A stretch of DNA of 38,314 bases from Rhodococcus jostii NBRC 16295 (GTDB lineage Bacteria > Actinomycetota > Actinomycetes > Mycobacteriales > Mycobacteriaceae): contig NZ_BCWY01000086.1 in assembly GCF_001894825.1 (NCBI RefSeq), positions 1 to 38,314 on the forward strand, in the 5' to 3' direction. A program made the position numbers and the translations under genes. Below, one piece after another: positions 7,879 to 16,201 of the stretch (its first letter is position 1; the number at the start of each line of letters is the position of its first letter). The notes beneath the pieces were generated by a model, which worked only from the letters and a program-made list of their open reading frames with translations, searched no databases and was not told the DNA's origin.

Positions 7879-7900
7879 GGGTCAACGCGACCCATATAAT
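7879..7900 (+). promoter_or_regulatory. Probable promoter of the CoA-transferase operon with overlapping inverted repeat
   Basis: A perfect TATAAT hexamer lies at 7895-7900, 46 bp before the CoA-transferase ATG. Immediately upstream, GGGTC (7879-7883) and GACCC (7889-7893) form a perfect inverted repeat around five bases, placed in the -35/-10 spacer where a repressor would block RNA polymerase. No convincing -35 hexamer is seen at the normal distance, which would fit an activated or repressed promoter. Confidence 0.45.
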
Positions 7901-7946
7901 GGGCCACCGCCATTTTGCGCACGTCGCAGAAAGGAACCGGAGCATC

Positions 7947-9167
7947 ATGAACGACGTCACGACAGGTCCACTCGACGGCATCACCGTCCTGGAACTGGGC
8001 AACTTCATCGCGGCACCCTTCGCGACTCGACTCCTGGCCGATTTCGGCGCCGAGGTAATCAAGATCGAACGTCCCGACGGCGGTGACGAGTTGCGGGGTT
8101 GGCGCCGCAGCAAGGGCACCACGTCTATGATGTACCGCACCATCGCCCGCAACAAGCGCTCTGTGACAATCGATTTGAAGAGTTCCGAGGGTCAGCAGTT
8201 GGTCCTGGACTTGGCCGCCGAAGTCGATGTCGTGATCGAGAACTTTCGACCCGGCACCCTGGAACGCTGGAACATCGGCCCGGAACAGTTGCAGGCGGCC
8301 AACCCCGACATCGTCGTGGTCCGGATCTCCGGTTACGGGCAGAACGGCCCCTACGCGCAGCGTGCCGGATTCGGAGGCGTTGCCGAAGCGTTCGGCGGAT
8401 TGCGTTATGTTACAGGCTATCCCGATCGTGAACCGGTGCGATCGGCGGCACCGCTGGGCGATACCCTCGCCGGTCTGTACGGTGCGGTCAGCGCGTTGAT
8501 AATGCTTCTGGCCAAGGCCCGTAGCGGTGACCACCAGCAGCCCAAGGTCGCCGATGTCGCGCTGTACGAGTCGGTCTTCATGGCAATGGAATCGCTGACC
8601 GCCGACTACGACGCTTACGGAATGGTGCGTGAGCGTACCGCCGGCAATCTGCCCGGTGTGGTGCCCAGCGGTTCCTATCCGTGTGCAGACGGCTCGGTTC
8701 TGATCGCCGGTAACGCCAGCGGGGTGTTCATTCGGCTGATGAATTCCGTCGGCCGGCCGGACCTGGCGACTGATCCCGATCTCGTCGACGGCACCAAACG
8801 CTACCTGCGTGAAGTCGAGCTCGATGAGGCGATCGTGTCATGGACCACGACCAAATCCACCAAAGAAGTGGTTGCCGAACTGTCCGACGCCGGTATCCCG
8901 GTCAGCGAAGTCTTCGACGCCGCCCGCATCGTCTCCGACGAGCATTATCTGGCCCGCGGCATGGTCCGGTCGTTCGCAGTCGACGTCGCAGACGGTCACC
9001 CCGAAAAGGTACGATTCCCCGGTGTGGTTCCTCAGTTCGACGGCGAAGCAACAGAAGTCGGATGGTTGGGTCCCGACCTCGGTGCCGACACCGAATCCGT
9101 GTTGAGCCGGAAACTGGGTCTGACGCCCGATCGTCTGCACGCACTGCGCACCGCCGGCGTGATCTGA
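7947..9167 (+). CDS. Class III (CaiB/BaiF-family) CoA-transferase, SUGCT-like
   Basis: A 406-residue class III CoA-transferase starting MNDVTTGPLDGITVLELG. Family landmarks are FIAAPFATRLLADFGAEVIKIE near residues 20-43, NKRSVTIDLKS near 70, ENFRPGTLERW near 100, SGYGQNGPYA near 128 and PLGDTLAGLYG near 170, whose Asp is the expected acyl-anhydride-forming nucleophile. It should move CoA from a donor such as succinyl-CoA to a free carboxylic acid. Context (a dicarboxylate carrier, then an HMG-CoA-lyase homologue, in the same direction) suggests a branched dicarboxylic acid as acceptor, like mammalian SUGCT that uses glutarate and 3-hydroxy-3-methylglutarate. An upstream in-frame ATG at 7899 overlaps the -10 box and is not used. 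Confidence 0.88.
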   Translation: MNDVTTGPLDGITVLELGNFIAAPFATRLLADFGAEVIKIERPDGGDELRGWRRSKGTTSMMYRTIARNKRSVTIDLKSSEGQQLVLDLAAEVDVVIENFRPGTLERWNIGPEQLQAANPDIVVVRISGYGQNGPYAQRAGFGGVAEAFGGLRYVTGYPDREPVRSAAPLGDTLAGLYGAVSALIMLLAKARSGDHQQPKVADVALYESVFMAMESLTADYDAYGMVRERTAGNLPGVVPSGSYPCADGSVLIAGNASGVFIRLMNSVGRPDLATDPDLVDGTKRYLREVELDEAIVSWTTTKSTKEVVAELSDAGIPVSEVFDAARIVSDEHYLARGMVRSFAVDVADGHPEKVRFPGVVPQFDGEATEVGWLGPDLGADTESVLSRKLGLTPDRLHALRTAGVI

Positions 9168-9249
9168 CCGCGACCTCGTCGCGCGTCTCGTCCCCGGTTC
9201 AGCCGCACCTTTCATCCCTTGCCGAATCCGCACGGAAGAACCCGGTCAC

Positions 9250-10575
9250 ATGGTCTACACGGTCTCCATCCTTGCCCTCGTACTCATTTTCACCGTCTCC
9301 ACCAAGGTGCCGATCAATATGGGCATCCTTGCCTTTGCCGGCGCGTTCCTCGTCGGCGGGTGGGTCTCGGGGATTCCGATCGACGACATAGTCGACGCGT
9401 TTCCCGGCGACATCTTCCTGATCGTTGCCGGCATCACCTTGCTGTTCGCGATCGCGAAAGCCAACGGCACTATCGACATCATCGTCGAATCGGCCCTACG
9501 GCTCGTCCACGGTCGACGATGGGCGCTCGTGTGGATGATGTTCCTGCTCTCAGGTGTGCTGATGGCGCTGGGGTCTGTGATGGCCGCAGGCATGCTCGCC
9601 CCCATCGCGATGCGGCTAGCCGGAAGCAAGAAGATCAACCCCCTGCTGATGGGCATGGCCATCAATCACGGAGCTCTGGGCTGTGCGTTCTCACCCATCA
9701 CGATCTACGGCGCCTTCGTCAACGGGTTGATCAAATCAGCCGGTTACGAGGGCAACCCACTGCTTCTGTTCGTCGTTCCCTTTGCTCTGAACGCCCTGTT
9801 CTTCGCTGTCCTTTTCGTCATCTACGGACGCGATCTGCTCCACGAGCTGCCCGAAGACCGTGACGAGGTCACCGGGGCGGGCGTAAGCCCACTGCCCAGC
9901 CCCGGCGCCGCCACCCGCCCTGGCACCGCCTCCGCGACCGCCGTCCTTCCCGATGTGGACGTCATCGACCGCACCCCGCTCAATCGGGACCGGGTCGCGA
10001 CGCTCATCGGAATCCTTCTCCTCGCAGCCGGTTCGGTGGCCTTCAACGTCGACGTCGGCGTCAGCTCGATCTGCATCAGCACAGTCCTGCTGCTGATGGC
10101 ACCGAAGAGCATGCCCCGGATCGAAGACAAGGTGGCGTGGCCCGCGGTAGTGCTGGTCTGCGGCATGCTCACCTACATGACGGTGCTCAAGCAGAACGGC
10201 ACCCTCGACTTCCTCGGCGACGCAGCGACCCACCTCGGCTCGCCGCTGGCCGCTGCCCTGATCCTGCTGTACTCAGTCGCGATCATCTCCGCGGTCGGTT
10301 CCTCGATCGGAACGTTGGGTATCGCGCTGCCGCTGGCCGCCCCCATGCTCGCCGCCGGCGAACTGGGCGCGCTGGGATTCATCATCGCGTTGGCTTTCGC
10401 GTCCACCGTCGTCGATGTCAGCCCCTTCGCCACGAACGGATCCATCGTTGTTGCGGAGGCGGAAGTCGAGGACCGCAACCGGTTCCAACGCAATGTCCTG
10501 GCCTACTGCGGGCTGGTGGTGCTCATCGCACCATTGGTGGCGTGGGCCTTGATCGTCGTTCCGACCTCGCTCTGA
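9250..10575 (+). CDS. MatC-like dicarboxylate carrier (ion transporter superfamily)
   Basis: A 441-residue integral membrane protein with about 10-12 hydrophobic segments, starting MVYTVSILALVLIF. The first 150 residues show the MatC N-terminal pattern (INMGILAFAGAFLVGG, DAFPGDIFLIVAGITLLFAIAKANGTID, INPLLMGMAINHGALGCAFSPITIYG). A Pro/Ala/Thr-rich cytoplasmic linker near residues 205-240 separates two repeats, and the second repeat ends with ASTVVDVSPFATNGSIVVAEA. MatC proteins import malonate and similar dicarboxylates. The gene sits 82 bp after the CoA-transferase gene and 30 bp before the lyase gene, so it likely supplies their substrate. Confidence 0.85.
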   Translation: MVYTVSILALVLIFTVSTKVPINMGILAFAGAFLVGGWVSGIPIDDIVDAFPGDIFLIVAGITLLFAIAKANGTIDIIVESALRLVHGRRWALVWMMFLLSGVLMALGSVMAAGMLAPIAMRLAGSKKINPLLMGMAINHGALGCAFSPITIYGAFVNGLIKSAGYEGNPLLLFVVPFALNALFFAVLFVIYGRDLLHELPEDRDEVTGAGVSPLPSPGAATRPGTASATAVLPDVDVIDRTPLNRDRVATLIGILLLAAGSVAFNVDVGVSSICISTVLLLMAPKSMPRIEDKVAWPAVVLVCGMLTYMTVLKQNGTLDFLGDAATHLGSPLAAALILLYSVAIISAVGSSIGTLGIALPLAAPMLAAGELGALGFIIALAFASTVVDVSPFATNGSIVVAEAEVEDRNRFQRNVLAYCGLVVLIAPLVAWALIVVPTSL

Positions 10576-10605
10576 CCCCCCGGGTCACCCCAGGAAGGTA
10601 CTCGC

Positions 10606-11472
10606 ATGCCCGTCACCATCACCGACGTCGTCCTGCGCGACGGTTTACAGGACGAAGACGTCGTCGTCGCGACCGACGACAAACTCACCATCGCCGAGGC
10701 GCTGGCCGGCGCCGGAGTCCGCCGGATCGAAGCCGTGTCCTTCGTCTCGCCCACCCGCGTCCCGCAGATGGCCGACGCTGACGCGCTCATCGCCCGGTTG
10801 CAGTCCTACCGTGCCACCACTCAGATCAGTGCATTGGCACTGAACTCCAAAGGGATTCACCGTGCGGTGGCCGCCGGGGTCGACGTCGTGCACATCGCGG
10901 CGTCGGCGAGTTCCACGCACAGCACGGCCAATGCCGGCAAGTCCTCCGCCAAGGCCTTCGAGGATCTGTCCAAGGCAGTGGCCGGCTACCCGGAGCAACG
11001 GTTCCTCGGCGGGGTTTCCACCGCGTTCGTCTGCCCGTTCGAGGGGATCATCTCACCCGCACGTCTGGTCGAGGTCGCCGAACAGTTCGCGGCCATGGGG
11101 ATACGCACCCTGGGGCTGGCCGACACCCTCGGCGTCGCCACCACCGATCACGTACTGGCATCCGTCGGAGCCGTGCGTACCGCACTGCCCGACATCTCCA
11201 TCGGACTGCACCTGCACAACGCTGACGGTCAAGCGCTCACCACCGCCCTGGAAGCAGCACGCCACCTCGACATCGAACACTTCGACGGCGCGGTCGGCGG
11301 GTACGGCGGGTGCCCGTTCGCACCCGGTGCACACGGAAACCTCGCCACCGAGGAACTCGTCGCGCATTTCCACAGCCACGATGTCGACACCGGTATCGAT
11401 CTGGAACAGCTCATCTCGGCCGCATCGACGGTCAAACGAATTCTGGCCGAATCACCGACGCTGACGGCGTAA
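10606..11472 (+). CDS. Hydroxymethylglutaryl-CoA lyase family enzyme
   Basis: A 288-residue TIM-barrel enzyme of the HMGL-like family. Visible catalytic elements are LRDGLQDE at the start (Arg11 and Asp12), the metal-binding pair His202 and His204 in GLHLHNADG, and the mobile loop GGYGGCPFAPGAHGN with Cys236, all present in HMG-CoA lyases. The expected reaction is cleavage of 3-hydroxy-3-methylglutaryl-CoA, or a close analogue, to acetyl-CoA and a keto acid. It has no targeting extension, so it is cytoplasmic. It is the last gene of the operon, 30 bp behind the carrier. Absence of biotin carboxylase or leucine-pathway genes nearby argues for a free imported acid as the source rather than leucine breakdown. 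Confidence 0.88.
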   Translation: MPVTITDVVLRDGLQDEDVVVATDDKLTIAEALAGAGVRRIEAVSFVSPTRVPQMADADALIARLQSYRATTQISALALNSKGIHRAVAAGVDVVHIAASASSTHSTANAGKSSAKAFEDLSKAVAGYPEQRFLGGVSTAFVCPFEGIISPARLVEVAEQFAAMGIRTLGLADTLGVATTDHVLASVGAVRTALPDISIGLHLHNADGQALTTALEAARHLDIEHFDGAVGGYGGCPFAPGAHGNLATEELVAHFHSHDVDTGIDLEQLISAASTVKRILAESPTLTA

Positions 11473-11545
11473 TGCGACAGCGGTGACACGCACTCCATCA
11501 CACCGGAAGCGTTCGCCGCATGCGTCGACACCCACGCCTCGCGTG

Positions 11546-12907
11546 TCAGAGACCGCGGCCGGGGTTGAGGAGCAGGGCCGGGTCGAGCGCCCGTTTGATA
11601 CTTGCCTGTACGTCGAGTGAGATGTCGTCGAGTTGGTGGGTGAGCCATTCGCGTTTGAGTTCCCCGACCCCGTGTTCGCCGGTGATGGTGCCGCCCAGTG
11701 CGAGGGCCGCGGCGCAGATGCGGTCGGCGGTGTCCATGGCGCGGCGTCGGGCGTCGTCGCCGAGGTCGGGCAGCAGCAGCATCGGGTGCACGTTCCCGTC
11801 ACCGGCATGCCCGACGGTGGCGATGCGGACGCCGGTGTCCCGGGAGATCTCCGCGATGGTCGTGAGGAGTTCGGCGAGCCGGGTGCGGGGCACACCGACG
11901 TCTTCGATGACGGTGGGGAACTGTTCCATCGTGGCCCACCCGGCGAGACGGCGCGCCTGGAGGAACATCTCGGATTCGGTGGGGTCGGCGGTCGCGACGG
12001 ACAGGTCGGCGCCCGCCTCGTCGCAACACGCGGCCATCCGTTCGACCTGGCCGAGCGCGTCTGTTCCGTCGGCTTGGCCGACCAGCAGAAGGGCCGCGTC
12101 GCGGTCGAGATTCATCCGCTGGTAATCCTCGACGGCGTTGATCGTGGCGTTGTCCATCAGCTCGAGCATGCTCGGCGTGACACCGTCGGCGAAGATCGTA
12201 TTCAGCGCCCGACCTCCGGACTCGAGGGTGGGAAAGGTCGCCACGAACGTCGCGGTGGCGGCCGGTGTGGGGCGAAGCCGCAATGTCGCGGAGGTGATGA
12301 TGCCCAGCGCGCCTTCGGATCCGATGAACAGCTGGGTCAGGTCGAGGCCCGCGACGTTCTTGACCGTCCGGCCGCCCGTGTGCAGCACACGGCCGTCGGC
12401 GAGGACGACCTCGAGTCCGAGCACGGAGTTGCGGGTCACCCCGTACTTGACGCAGCGCATGCCCCCGGCGTTGGTGGCGAGGTTGCCGCCGATGGTCGAC
12501 ACCTCGAAACTGCCCGGATCGGGCGGATAGAACAACCCGGCCTCCGCGACCGCCCGGCCGACGTCGGCGTTGACGACCCCGGCTTCGACCACCACGGTGT
12601 GGTTCGCCTGGTCGAAGTCGCGGATGGCGGTCATGCGCTCCATGCTCACCACCACGCAGCCGTCGAGCGCGGTTGCGCCGCCGGACAACCCGGTTCCCGC
12701 GCCGCGCGGTACGACGACCGTGTGCGTCCGGGTCGCCCACGCCATGATCGCGGAAACGTCTGCGGTGCACCGTGGCCGAAGGACCGCGAGCGGCTTGCCT
12801 GCCGGCACCAGATCCGCGCTGTCGCGGCGGTAGCCCTCCATCAGGTCGGGGTCGGTGACGACGATGTCCGCGGGGACGACATCTTTCAGCTGGTCGATGT
12901 GGTTCAT
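11546..12907 (-). CDS. FAD-linked oxidase of the GlcD/D-lactate dehydrogenase family (likely mandelate dehydrogenase)
   Basis: A 453-residue flavoprotein starting MNHIDQLKDVV. The PCMH-type FAD-binding domain covers about residues 35-215 (VVPRGAGTGLSGGA, PPDPGSFEVSTIGGNLATNAGGMRCVKYG, LTQLFIGSEGALGIIT). The C-terminal domain carries GHAGDGNVHPMLL near residue 370 and GTITGEHGVGELKREWL near 410, both standard for GlcD, D-lactate and D-2-hydroxyacid dehydrogenases. It lies 20 bp behind the benzoylformate decarboxylase gene on the same strand, so oxidation of mandelate (probably the D form) to benzoylformate is the likely role. That replaces the FMN-dependent MdlB of Pseudomonas. Glycolate or D-lactate as substrate cannot be excluded from sequence. 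AGGGAGCGA precedes ATG 12907. Confidence 0.85.
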   Translation of the reverse strand: MNHIDQLKDVVPADIVVTDPDLMEGYRRDSADLVPAGKPLAVLRPRCTADVSAIMAWATRTHTVVVPRGAGTGLSGGATALDGCVVVSMERMTAIRDFDQANHTVVVEAGVVNADVGRAVAEAGLFYPPDPGSFEVSTIGGNLATNAGGMRCVKYGVTRNSVLGLEVVLADGRVLHTGGRTVKNVAGLDLTQLFIGSEGALGIITSATLRLRPTPAATATFVATFPTLESGGRALNTIFADGVTPSMLELMDNATINAVEDYQRMNLDRDAALLLVGQADGTDALGQVERMAACCDEAGADLSVATADPTESEMFLQARRLAGWATMEQFPTVIEDVGVPRTRLAELLTTIAEISRDTGVRIATVGHAGDGNVHPMLLLPDLGDDARRRAMDTADRICAAALALGGTITGEHGVGELKREWLTHQLDDISLDVQASIKRALDPALLLNPGRGL

Positions 12908-12927
12908 ACTCGCTCCCTGGTCGGTCG

Positions 12928-14514
12928 TCACGACTGACCGAAGGTCGTCTGGACCTCGATCAGGGTCGGCGCCTTCGCCGCGAGGGCGGACTTGAAGGCG
13001 GTGGTGAAGTCCTCGGCCGTGTCGACGGCGGTGCCGCGCACCCCGTATCCCTCGGCGATCCGGACGAAGTCGATGCCGGGAACATCCAATCCGGGAGTCT
13101 CGCCGGTGTTCAGGATCTTCGAAAAGCCGCGCAGCGCACCGTAGGTGCCGTTCTTGAGGATCACGATGATGACCGGGATCTTGTACTGGGCAGCAGTCCA
13201 CAGCGCGGTGATCCCGTAGTTCGCCGACCCGTCTCCGATGAGCCCGATCACTTGGCGGTGTGGGTCGGCCAGTTGCGCACCGACGGCCGCGGGGAGACCG
13301 AAGCCGAGCCCCCCGGACGCGGGGAAGTAGTAGCTACCCTGCTGCGAAAGATCCATCTGCGCCCAGAACTCATCTCCCGTCGAGGTCGACTCGTTGACAT
13401 AGATGGCGTCGTGCGGAGCGGTGCCCCGCAGCAGGGCGAACAGGTGCGCCGGATCGAGCCCGGACCCCGCCGAGCCCACCTCGGGGAAATCGGCCGGCGG
13501 AGTGAGCGGTTCGCGGTCGCTCGGGTTGACCATGGATGCGAGAACGTCGAGGGTGTTGGCGATCGGGGCGACGTAGGCCTCCCCGAACGCGGCGCGCGTG
13601 GCCTCGCCGGGATCGTCGGTGATGTGGATCAGTCGGGCGCCGTCGGGAAGGTACTTACCCGGAACATACTGGTGGTAGCGGAAAACCGGCGCCCCGACGA
13701 CGAAGATCACGTCGTGTCCGGCCAACGTCTCCGTCAGGTCCGCGACACCGGCGGGAAGGACACCGCGGAAGCTGGGGTGGCGGGTCGGGAACGGGCACCG
13801 CGACGGCGAGGGTGCGATCCACACCGGAGCCCGCAGCTTCTCGGCGAGCTGAACAGCGTGCGCGTTGGCGTGATCGGCGTCGACGGCCGGTCCGAGGACC
13901 AGGGCAGGGTTCGTCGCGCCCTCGAGCACGGCGATCAGGTCCCCGATCTGCTCACCCGACAACGCGGCAGCGCTGTGCACCTCGCGATCGAGGAGGCGGG
14001 CGGCCTCGACGGGCGCCTCGGCAGCCCAATCGTCGTAGGGCACCGACACGTAGACCGGTCCTCGGCCCGGCTGCAGGGCGGTGTGGATGGCCTGGCTCAT
14101 GGTGCGTGGCACGTCTTCGGCGCAGGCCGGCTCGCTGCTCCATTTGACGAGCGGCTTCATCAGAGAGCCGGCGTCGACGTTGGAGAGCATGACCTCCTGG
14201 CCGATCGTCGACCGCACCTGCTGCCCGGCGGTGACCACGAGTGGGCTGTGCGAGTACACCGAATTGGTCAGCGCGCCCATGGCATTGCCGGACCCGGACG
14301 CGGCGTGCAGGTTGACGAACGCCGCCTCGCCCGTGACGAGGGAGTAGCCGTCGGCCATCGACAGCACGGCGCCCTCGTGCAGGCCGAGGACGTACCGGAA
14401 GTCGTCGGGCATCCCGGACAGGAACGGAAGCTCGTTCGATCCCGGATTGCCGAATACGGTGGTGAGGCCGCGGGCACGCAACAGGTCATAGGTCACTTCA
14501 CTCACCGTTGCCAT
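12928..14514 (-). CDS. mdlC: Benzoylformate decarboxylase
   Basis: A 528-residue thiamine-diphosphate enzyme, the same length as the Pseudomonas putida enzyme. The residues known to be catalytic there fall at identical positions: Ser26 in FGNPGSNE, Glu47 in GLHEGA, His70 in NLHAASG and His281 in FRYHQY. The C-terminal domain has the ThDP/Mg motif GDGSANYGITALW followed by LKNGTYG. It decarboxylates benzoylformate to benzaldehyde in the cytoplasm. ATG 14514 follows AAGGAG at about 6 bases; the eight-codon extension to 14538 is not needed. It is followed 20 bp downstream by the FAD oxidase gene and preceded by its own promoter region containing the 14-bp motif shared with the importer/LysR region. 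Confidence 0.95.
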   Translation of the reverse strand: MATVSEVTYDLLRARGLTTVFGNPGSNELPFLSGMPDDFRYVLGLHEGAVLSMADGYSLVTGEAAFVNLHAASGSGNAMGALTNSVYSHSPLVVTAGQQVRSTIGQEVMLSNVDAGSLMKPLVKWSSEPACAEDVPRTMSQAIHTALQPGRGPVYVSVPYDDWAAEAPVEAARLLDREVHSAAALSGEQIGDLIAVLEGATNPALVLGPAVDADHANAHAVQLAEKLRAPVWIAPSPSRCPFPTRHPSFRGVLPAGVADLTETLAGHDVIFVVGAPVFRYHQYVPGKYLPDGARLIHITDDPGEATRAAFGEAYVAPIANTLDVLASMVNPSDREPLTPPADFPEVGSAGSGLDPAHLFALLRGTAPHDAIYVNESTSTGDEFWAQMDLSQQGSYYFPASGGLGFGLPAAVGAQLADPHRQVIGLIGDGSANYGITALWTAAQYKIPVIIVILKNGTYGALRGFSKILNTGETPGLDVPGIDFVRIAEGYGVRGTAVDTAEDFTTAFKSALAAKAPTLIEVQTTFGQS

Positions 14515-14583
14515 GGTTCTCCTTGCGATCGGCGACACGAATCGGTGTCGTGGTTTCCACGCTAGGACTACCAGCGTGATTAC

Positions 14584-14597
14584 TCCAATGAATGTTT
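14584..14597. promoter_or_regulatory. 14-bp motif TCCAATGAATGTTT, copy 1 (upstream of mdlC)
   Basis: The motif lies 70 bp upstream of the decarboxylase ATG. An identical copy in the same orientation is at 16155-16168, in the region between the importer and LysR genes. Fourteen identical bases in two A/T-richer promoter patches of GC-rich DNA suggest a common regulator, most simply the adjacent LysR protein. Next to it a 9-base tandem repeat (CATCGATGT twice, 14608-14625) may be part of the same control region. Confidence 0.55.
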
Positions 14598-14648
14598 CTT
14601 ATGACCACATCGATGTCATCGATGTCTCCTCGGTGCAACAACCTTTCG

Positions 14649-15983
14649 TCAGGAGAGGGTCGATTGCTTCGCGTTTTCCGCTGCCGCTGTCGGTGCGGCC
14701 GAACCGGTGGCGCGTTGGCGTGGCACCAGCAGGGCGGCGATTGCACCGATCACAGCGATCACGGTGAAGAGGTAGAAGGCGGGGGCGACGCTCGAACCGT
14801 TCGCGATCACCAAGCCGGTCAGCGTCGGGCCGGTCACGCCACCGATCCTGCCCACGGACGCCACCCACGCCGTTCCTGCCGCACGACTGGATGCGGGGAA
14901 GTAGGAGGCGGCAAAGCCGTAGATAAGCACCTGTGCGCCAATCGTTCCGGCCCCGGCGACGAACGCGAGGACGAACAGCAGCCAGGAGGAGACGTCGGTG
15001 CTCAGTACGAGAATCGCCACGGCGGCACTGGCCAGCGATGCCGCGGTGACGGCTTGCGGGCCGACGCGGTCCGACAGCCGCGAGGCGAACAGGGGCACGA
15101 TGATCGCGCCGGCGTTGAGCACCAGCAGGAATGTCAGGGCCGAGTTGCTGCCGAATCCGGACGACTGCATCAACTTCGGCAGCCACGTGTTGAGGGCGTA
15201 GGTCAACAGCAGGCCGCACGCGCTGAGCAGCCCGAACAACAGGGTTGCGCGACGGAGCTCGCGGCTGAACAGTGCGCGCGGTCCGACCTTCTCCCCGACT
15301 CGCGGAGGCTCGGGACGGTCGACGCCGGCGCAGTCGGCGACGTGGTTCGCCTCGTCGACGCGGCCACGGGCGAGCAGGAAGCTCGGTGATTCGGGCAGGA
15401 ATTTCAGCATGGCGGGCACGAAGACCAGCAGCGGCAGAAGCCCGATCCAGAACATCGCCCGTACCCCGAATGCATCGACCACGACGAGCCCGAGCAGGGA
15501 GGCGAGGACGCCACCACCCGGGAATCCGGCCCACACGATCGCACTGTAGGTGTGGCTCTTGCCCTTTGGCGCGAACTCGACGGCCATGGCAGCCGCGAGC
15601 GGGATGAGGGCACCGACTCCGACCCCGACGAAGAACCGTGCGATACCGAACAGGGTCGCGTCCGGCGCGATGGCGCACACGCCCATCCAGGCGGAGAACC
15701 ACCCGGTCGCGGAGATCATCAGGACGCGGCGTCCGAGTCGGTCGGCGATGGCGCCCACCAGAATCGATCCGACGAGCATGCCGACGAGCGCGTAGCTTCC
15801 GATCACGCCGGCCCGCGCGGGCGTGAGATTCCAGGCGGGATCGGCGAGCATCGCGGGCAGCGTGGTTCCGTAGGCGACCATATCGTAGCCTTCGAACACG
15901 ACCGCCAGCAGGCACAGCAGGAGCACGACGCGTGCGGACGTGCCCGACTTGTCGCGGTGCCCTGGAATGGGGTGATCACTCAT
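14649..15983 (-). CDS. MFS transporter, aromatic acid:H+ symporter type
   Basis: A 444-residue, 12-segment major facilitator protein. It carries the AAHS-family features: FEGYDMVAYGTTLPAML in the first helix (the Asp in GYDM is characteristic), GAIADRLGRRVLM in the loop between helices 2 and 3, RFFVGVGVGALIPL in helix 4 and FLPESPSFLLARGR after helix 6. The second half repeats SRLSDRVGPQ. It should import an aromatic acid, and its place upstream of mdlC points to mandelate or benzoylformate. ATG 15983 is preceded by AGAGAAG. It is divergent from the LysR gene; 134 bp separate its stop from mdlC, which has a motif of its own and may be independently transcribed. Confidence 0.9.
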   Translation of the reverse strand: MSDHPIPGHRDKSGTSARVVLLLCLLAVVFEGYDMVAYGTTLPAMLADPAWNLTPARAGVIGSYALVGMLVGSILVGAIADRLGRRVLMISATGWFSAWMGVCAIAPDATLFGIARFFVGVGVGALIPLAAAMAVEFAPKGKSHTYSAIVWAGFPGGGVLASLLGLVVVDAFGVRAMFWIGLLPLLVFVPAMLKFLPESPSFLLARGRVDEANHVADCAGVDRPEPPRVGEKVGPRALFSRELRRATLLFGLLSACGLLLTYALNTWLPKLMQSSGFGSNSALTFLLVLNAGAIIVPLFASRLSDRVGPQAVTAASLASAAVAILVLSTDVSSWLLFVLAFVAGAGTIGAQVLIYGFAASYFPASSRAAGTAWVASVGRIGGVTGPTLTGLVIANGSSVAPAFYLFTVIAVIGAIAALLVPRQRATGSAAPTAAAENAKQSTLS

Positions 15984-16038
15984 GGTGACTTCTCTCTGGA
16001 CGGAGACTGAGGGCGAGACGCCGGTCGACTGGGTGAGT

Positions 16039-16057
16039 GGCTCGCAATTTTCGAGCC
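16039..16057. repeat. Inverted repeat in the MFS/LysR intergenic region
   Basis: GGCTCG (16039-16044) and CGAGCC (16052-16057) form a perfect six-base inverted repeat around an A/T-rich seven-base loop. It is about 55 bp upstream of the importer ATG and could be an operator or a weak hairpin; nothing decides between these. Confidence 0.35.
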
Positions 16058-16154
16058 GTCACGAACCCGAATTTCTTGGGTCGTTCGATCTCACGGAATC
16101 CGTGCGCGGTCTTCGCTGTGGTCGACGTCACGCTATCGCCGTTCGCGGGATGTA

Positions 16155-16168
16155 TCCAATGAATGTTT
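16155..16168. promoter_or_regulatory. 14-bp motif TCCAATGAATGTTT, copy 2 (MFS/LysR divergent region)
   Basis: This is the second identical copy of the motif at 14584-14597. It lies 34 bp upstream of the proposed LysR GTG start and overlaps an alternative ATG at 16163. A LysR-type protein typically binds just upstream of its own gene and of the divergent target, which this position fits. Confidence 0.55.
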
Positions 16169-16201
16169 GACATACCCCCATCGACGGCGTCTATTTGCTT
16201 C

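Noticed and set aside
11485..11547. Seven-base inverted repeat (GACACGC/GCGTGTC) between the convergent lyase and oxidase genes
   Set aside because: The arms are 49 bases apart and there is no T-run, so a terminator is not supported.
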